Positions 15,072-18,367 of a DNA stretch of 18,367 nucleotides are shown here, piece after piece. The stretch is taken from positions 1 through 18,367 of the forward strand of contig JAENVX010000097.1 of assembly GCA_016650355.1 (NCBI GenBank). Reading direction: 5' to 3'. The translations under genes and the position numbers were made by a program. Positions within the stretch are counted from its first letter, which is position 1, and every line of letters begins with the position of its first letter. The notes below the pieces were generated by a model. The model saw only the letters and a program-made list of their open reading frames with translations. It was not told where the DNA came from and ran no database searches. Origin of the DNA: Bacteroidia bacterium (GTDB lineage Bacteria > Bacteroidota > Bacteroidia > Cytophagales > Cyclobacteriaceae).

Positions 15072-17453
15072 ATGCTTAGAAATTACATCAATATCGCTAT
15101 CCGCAACCTTACACGTAATTCACTTTATTCATTCATTAACATCACCGGGCTTGCCATTGGCATAGCCTGTAGTATTCTTATTTTACTTTGGGTGTACGAT
15201 GAACTGACCTTCGACCACTATTTTTCCAAGCACAAGCTGATTCATCAGGTAAAGCAAAACAGCAAAATGGACAACGGAATAGTAACTCGTCCATTTATTC
15301 CATTACCTCTTTTTGATTTGCTACAACAGCAAGATAGCCGGATCAAGAATGCTGTCATAACGATTGATCAAACTGCTTTACTCACGGTGGGAGATCATAA
15401 ACTCAGCAAACGCGGGATAGATGTCACAGGATCTTTCCTTGAAATATTCGATTTCAAAATGATTCAAGGTAATCCGGAAAACGTTTTGAATGATCCCCGA
15501 TCAATAGTGTTGACAAAGTCAACTGCCAAGGCGCTCTTCGGTGATGAAGACCCGATGGGGAAAATGGTTCTGGTAAAAATTGAAAACAATGAAGAATTGA
15601 AAGTAACCGGAATCATAGCTGATCCACCATCAAACGCCTCTATTACACCCGAATTCATTCTCCCCTTCGCCTACTTTGAAGCAACCTCTGTTTGGATACA
15701 ACATGCACGTGAAAATTGGAACAACAATGCCTTCTTTGTTTTTGTGGAGTTGCAACCGGGCGTTGAAAAAGAAGCTGTTGATAATTCTATTCGCGACTTA
15801 ATCAAAAAGAACCATGCAGAAGGAAATGACAGAGAACTTTTTCTTCACCCAATGGATCACTGGAGGCTTTTTAATAATTTCGAAAACGGGAAAGAGGCCG
15901 GTGGAATGATTATTTATGTGAAGTTGTTCTCAGGCATAGCTATTTTTATTTTAATCATTGCGTGCATCAACTTTATGAATTTAGCTACGGCCCGTTCGGA
16001 ACATCGGTCTCGTGAAGTAGGTATTCGTAAAAGTGTTGGCTCCAATCGCAAGCAACTTATCCTTCAGTTTTTAGGTGAGTCTCTTCTGATTTCAATGATC
16101 GCTTTTATAATCTCCATTGTGTTGGTTGAATTAGCGCTTCCTTTTTACAATGATTTTATCAGTAAAAAATTAACGATCGATTATTCTTCTCCCTACATCT
16201 GGACGTTCGGAATTGCGCTCACGCTTATCACGGGATTGCTGGCGGGCAGCTACCCAGCCTTTTATCTTTCCTCATTCAAACCAACAAAAGTGTTGAAGGG
16301 TAAAATATCAACAGGTAAAAGTGGTAGCACTCCACGCCAGATAATGGTTACGCTTCAGTTTGGATTTTCCATACTAATGATTATAGGTTCGGTAGTAATT
16401 TATAAGCAAATCCAACATCTGAAAAATCGTGAACTTGGTTATGATCGCGAAAACCTCATGATGATCTGGTCCACCAGCGATATTGAAAAGAATTTCAACT
16501 CTCTAAAACAAGAACTGCTGAGTTCTGACAACATACTCTCAGTCTGCAAATCAAATAGTCCCATCACAAATATTTTTGCATCAAGTCCGGTCGATTTTTG
16601 GACAGGCATGGTTCCAGGTCAACGTGTAGAAGTTACAAACATCGCCACGGAATATGATTACACAAAAACAATGGGAATCAAGATGATCGAGGGACGAGAT
16701 TTCTCAAAAGATTTTAAAAGCGATACAGCAGCGGTCATTTTGAATAAGACTGCGGTGGATATTCTCAACCTCAAAGACCCACTTGGCGACAAAATACAGA
16801 TGTGGGGATCGTGGTGGAATATAATTGGTGTAATGGATGACGTATTGATGGGTTCAAGCTCAAGGCAAATCGGACCGCTGGCAATGACAATGGACCCAAC
16901 CTGGTCAACTACAATTAGTGTGCGGCTCAATAAGATCTCGGATCAGAACAGTCTCTCGACCTCCCTTAAAAAAGTAGAAGATATTTTCAAAAAATACAAT
17001 CCCGATTACCCGTTTGAATATCGATTTGCTGATGATGAATTTGAAAAGAAATTCACCAACATCAACATGATCAGCAACCTTGCCGGTTCATTTACCCTTC
17101 TGACTATTTTTATCACAGGTCTGGGATTATTTGGAATGGCCGCCTTTACAGCTGAACAGCGAACAAAAGAAATAGGTATACGAAAAGTGATGGGTGCATC
17201 AGTGAGCAGTCTTGTAATGTTATTGACAAAAGATTTTTCCAGATTGGTATTAATTGCTTTCATCATTGCCACACCAATTGCGTGGTGGGCAACGGGTGAT
17301 TTCCTGGAACAATATCCTATACGAATTGAAATTCCTATATGGATATTTCCAGTAGCGGGTGTTGTTTCGCTAGTCATCACCATTCTCATTGTAAGCACTC
17401 AGGCTTTTCGGGCTGCAACGATCAATCCTAGTCAATCTCTCAAAAGCGAATAA
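15072..17453 (+). CDS. FtsX/MacB-like ABC transporter permease, array member 2
   Basis: This 793-residue protein is a paralog of the upstream permease with the same two-unit layout. Its N-terminus MLRNYINIAIRNLTRNSLYS matches the MLRNYLKIALRN opening of member 1. The first helix spans about 21-43, the first periplasmic domain about 45-283, and helices lie near 284-304, 328-356 and 375-396. The elbow motif is REVGIRKSVGS (314-324), and AGSYPAFYLSSF (391-402) follows. A helix at 424-444 leads to the second periplasmic domain (about 450-665). The last three helices are near 670-693, 721-741 and 755-776, with KEIGIRKVMGAS (699-710). The membrane parts are far more alike between the two copies than the periplasmic domains, which suggests shared mechanics but different substrates or partners (inference). 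The third permease gene starts 8 bp after the stop, so the genes are very probably co-transcribed. Confidence 0.94.
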   Translation: MLRNYINIAIRNLTRNSLYSFINITGLAIGIACSILILLWVYDELTFDHYFSKHKLIHQVKQNSKMDNGIVTRPFIPLPLFDLLQQQDSRIKNAVITIDQTALLTVGDHKLSKRGIDVTGSFLEIFDFKMIQGNPENVLNDPRSIVLTKSTAKALFGDEDPMGKMVLVKIENNEELKVTGIIADPPSNASITPEFILPFAYFEATSVWIQHARENWNNNAFFVFVELQPGVEKEAVDNSIRDLIKKNHAEGNDRELFLHPMDHWRLFNNFENGKEAGGMIIYVKLFSGIAIFILIIACINFMNLATARSEHRSREVGIRKSVGSNRKQLILQFLGESLLISMIAFIISIVLVELALPFYNDFISKKLTIDYSSPYIWTFGIALTLITGLLAGSYPAFYLSSFKPTKVLKGKISTGKSGSTPRQIMVTLQFGFSILMIIGSVVIYKQIQHLKNRELGYDRENLMMIWSTSDIEKNFNSLKQELLSSDNILSVCKSNSPITNIFASSPVDFWTGMVPGQRVEVTNIATEYDYTKTMGIKMIEGRDFSKDFKSDTAAVILNKTAVDILNLKDPLGDKIQMWGSWWNIIGVMDDVLMGSSSRQIGPLAMTMDPTWSTTISVRLNKISDQNSLSTSLKKVEDIFKKYNPDYPFEYRFADDEFEKKFTNINMISNLAGSFTLLTIFITGLGLFGMAAFTAEQRTKEIGIRKVMGASVSSLVMLLTKDFSRLVLIAFIIATPIAWWATGDFLEQYPIRIEIPIWIFPVAGVVSLVITILIVSTQAFRAATINPSQSLKSE

Positions 17454-17461
17454 GGTTAAAA

Positions 17462-18367
17462 ATGAAAAATTACATTACTCTCTTCTTACGCGTTCTTCAA
17501 AAAAGTAAACTCTTCGCGCTTATCAATCTTGCTGGCCTTACTGCCGGAATGGTGTGTGTTACACTGATCATAATGTTTATTCGGGACGAATGGAGCTACG
17601 ATAAACATATACCTGATAGTGAAAGGATTTATCGCGTAGCATGGTTTAATGATAATCCTCAAACCCGCACGCCTCACCCTATGGCGCAAGCGATGGCTCG
17701 TGATCTCCCAGAAGTGGAAAGCGCTGTCACTCTATCTCCGCTTTGGGGACCTGGACTTACAAGGCAAACCTTTGAAGTCAAAAATTTAGAAAAAGACATC
17801 CAGTTCAATGAGGGTGGAATACTGGGTGTTGATAGTACGTTTTTTGATGTCTTCTCCATTCAACTAATCAAAGGAAATATTAAAAAGGTGTTAAGGACAC
17901 CTAGAAAGCTTCTTATCTCAGAATCAACAGCCCAACGTTACTTTGGCACAGACGACCCAATCGGTAAACGGCTTGCTGTGAATGAAGACGATAACGTTTT
18001 AGAAATTGAAGCCGTGTTTAAAGACATGCCTGCGAATACTCATTTTCATTTCGATTTTCTTGTAAGTTATGTTCATCTAAAAGCTTATGAAGACAAGGGC
18101 AGCGAATATTATACCTGGAAAGATTTCGGACACTTCAACTATATAAAATTAAAAGAAGGCACCTCACCAAAAGAACTTGAAGCCAAACTAATTCCCTGGG
18201 TAAGAACCTATCTTGAATTACCAGACGAGCTATATAGCAAACTTCTGGAGAGTGATGACAGGTTTAGGTTGCAGCCCATTGAAGATATTCATTTGCAATC
18301 GCATATCCGGTGGGAATTGGAACCCAATGGAAACAGTCAATACATCAATATCCTGATTGGTGCAGCT
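17462..18367 (+). CDS. FtsX/MacB-like ABC transporter permease, array member 3, 3' end cut by window edge
   Basis: Only the first 302 codons are in the window, open to the edge; a full-length member would have about 800. The start ATG at 17462 lies 8 bp after the stop of member 2 and gives the typical opening MKNYITLFLRVLQKSKLFAL with the first membrane helix at about 17-41. Residues from about 43 to 290 form the first periplasmic MacB_PCD-like domain, including the common segments RIYRVAWF (57-64), DSTFFDVFSIQLIKGN (124-139) and FGTDDPIGKRL (161-171). It is the most diverged of the three: the usual MLRNY...RNLLRN opening has become MKNY...RVLQKS. The following membrane segment has only begun at the edge (YINILIGAA). 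Confidence 0.92.
   Translation, partial: MKNYITLFLRVLQKSKLFALINLAGLTAGMVCVTLIIMFIRDEWSYDKHIPDSERIYRVAWFNDNPQTRTPHPMAQAMARDLPEVESAVTLSPLWGPGLTRQTFEVKNLEKDIQFNEGGILGVDSTFFDVFSIQLIKGNIKKVLRTPRKLLISESTAQRYFGTDDPIGKRLAVNEDDNVLEIEAVFKDMPANTHFHFDFLVSYVHLKAYEDKGSEYYTWKDFGHFNYIKLKEGTSPKELEAKLIPWVRTYLELPDELYSKLLESDDRFRLQPIEDIHLQSHIRWELEPNGNSQYINILIGAA

Noticed and set aside
17006..17398. 130-codon open frame on the minus strand
   Set aside because: It lies wholly inside the second permease gene, antisense to conserved FtsX sequence, and its translation shows no domain or signal.
1..18367. Mobile elements, CRISPR arrays, tRNA or rRNA genes, phage or defence genes
   Set aside because: I looked on both strands and saw no repeat arrays, transposase or integrase motifs, cloverleaf-like stretches or rRNA sequence.

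Overview
The window looks like chromosomal DNA from a member of the Bacteroidota, most likely a Cytophagales-type bacterium. This is an inference from several features. The DNA is AT-rich and start codons lack clear Shine-Dalgarno sequences. Two upstream regions carry exact TAnnTTTG elements, the -7 box type of this phylum. There are also two full-length Kup proteins in tandem and a tandem array of roughly 800-residue FtsX/MacB-like permeases, both common in that group. I see no rRNA, tRNA, CRISPR array, insertion sequence, integrase or phage gene, and no clear break in composition. It reads as ordinary core or semi-core genome.

Layout. Positions 1-806 (minus) hold a long-chain polyprenyl diphosphate synthase cut by the window edge. 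From 908 to about 5225 there is a run of inorganic-ion transporters: an MscS-type channel and a CorA channel overlapping by 8 bp (plus), a CNNM/CorC-type DUF21-CBS protein (minus) whose stop overlaps the corA stop tail to tail, and a CaCA-family Na+/Ca2+ antiporter (plus). From 5280 to 6895 two lipoproteins of unknown function converge on a 203-bp spacer holding two hairpin terminators with the same stem core. From 7055 to 12482 a type II NADH dehydrogenase is followed by two paralogous Kup potassium transporters, all in one direction. From 12620 to the window end lie three consecutive FtsX-like permeases, the last cut by the edge.

How the genes fit together. The prenyl synthase probably makes the menaquinone side chain, and NDH-2 would feed electrons into that quinone pool. 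MscS, CorA, the CNNM/CorC protein, the antiporter and the Kup pair cover osmotic release, Mg2+ entry, probable Mg2+/Co2+ efflux, Ca2+ extrusion and K+ uptake. Together they form a loose cation-homeostasis neighbourhood rather than one operon, since strands alternate. The permease array is a separate module. No ATP-binding subunit lies in the window, so its ATPase must be encoded elsewhere.

I found no convincing new system. The points most worth a second look are the density of cation transporters, the specific residue differences between the two Kup copies, the start region of the second Kup gene, the paired terminators between the two orphan lipoproteins, and the hairpin just before the permease array.
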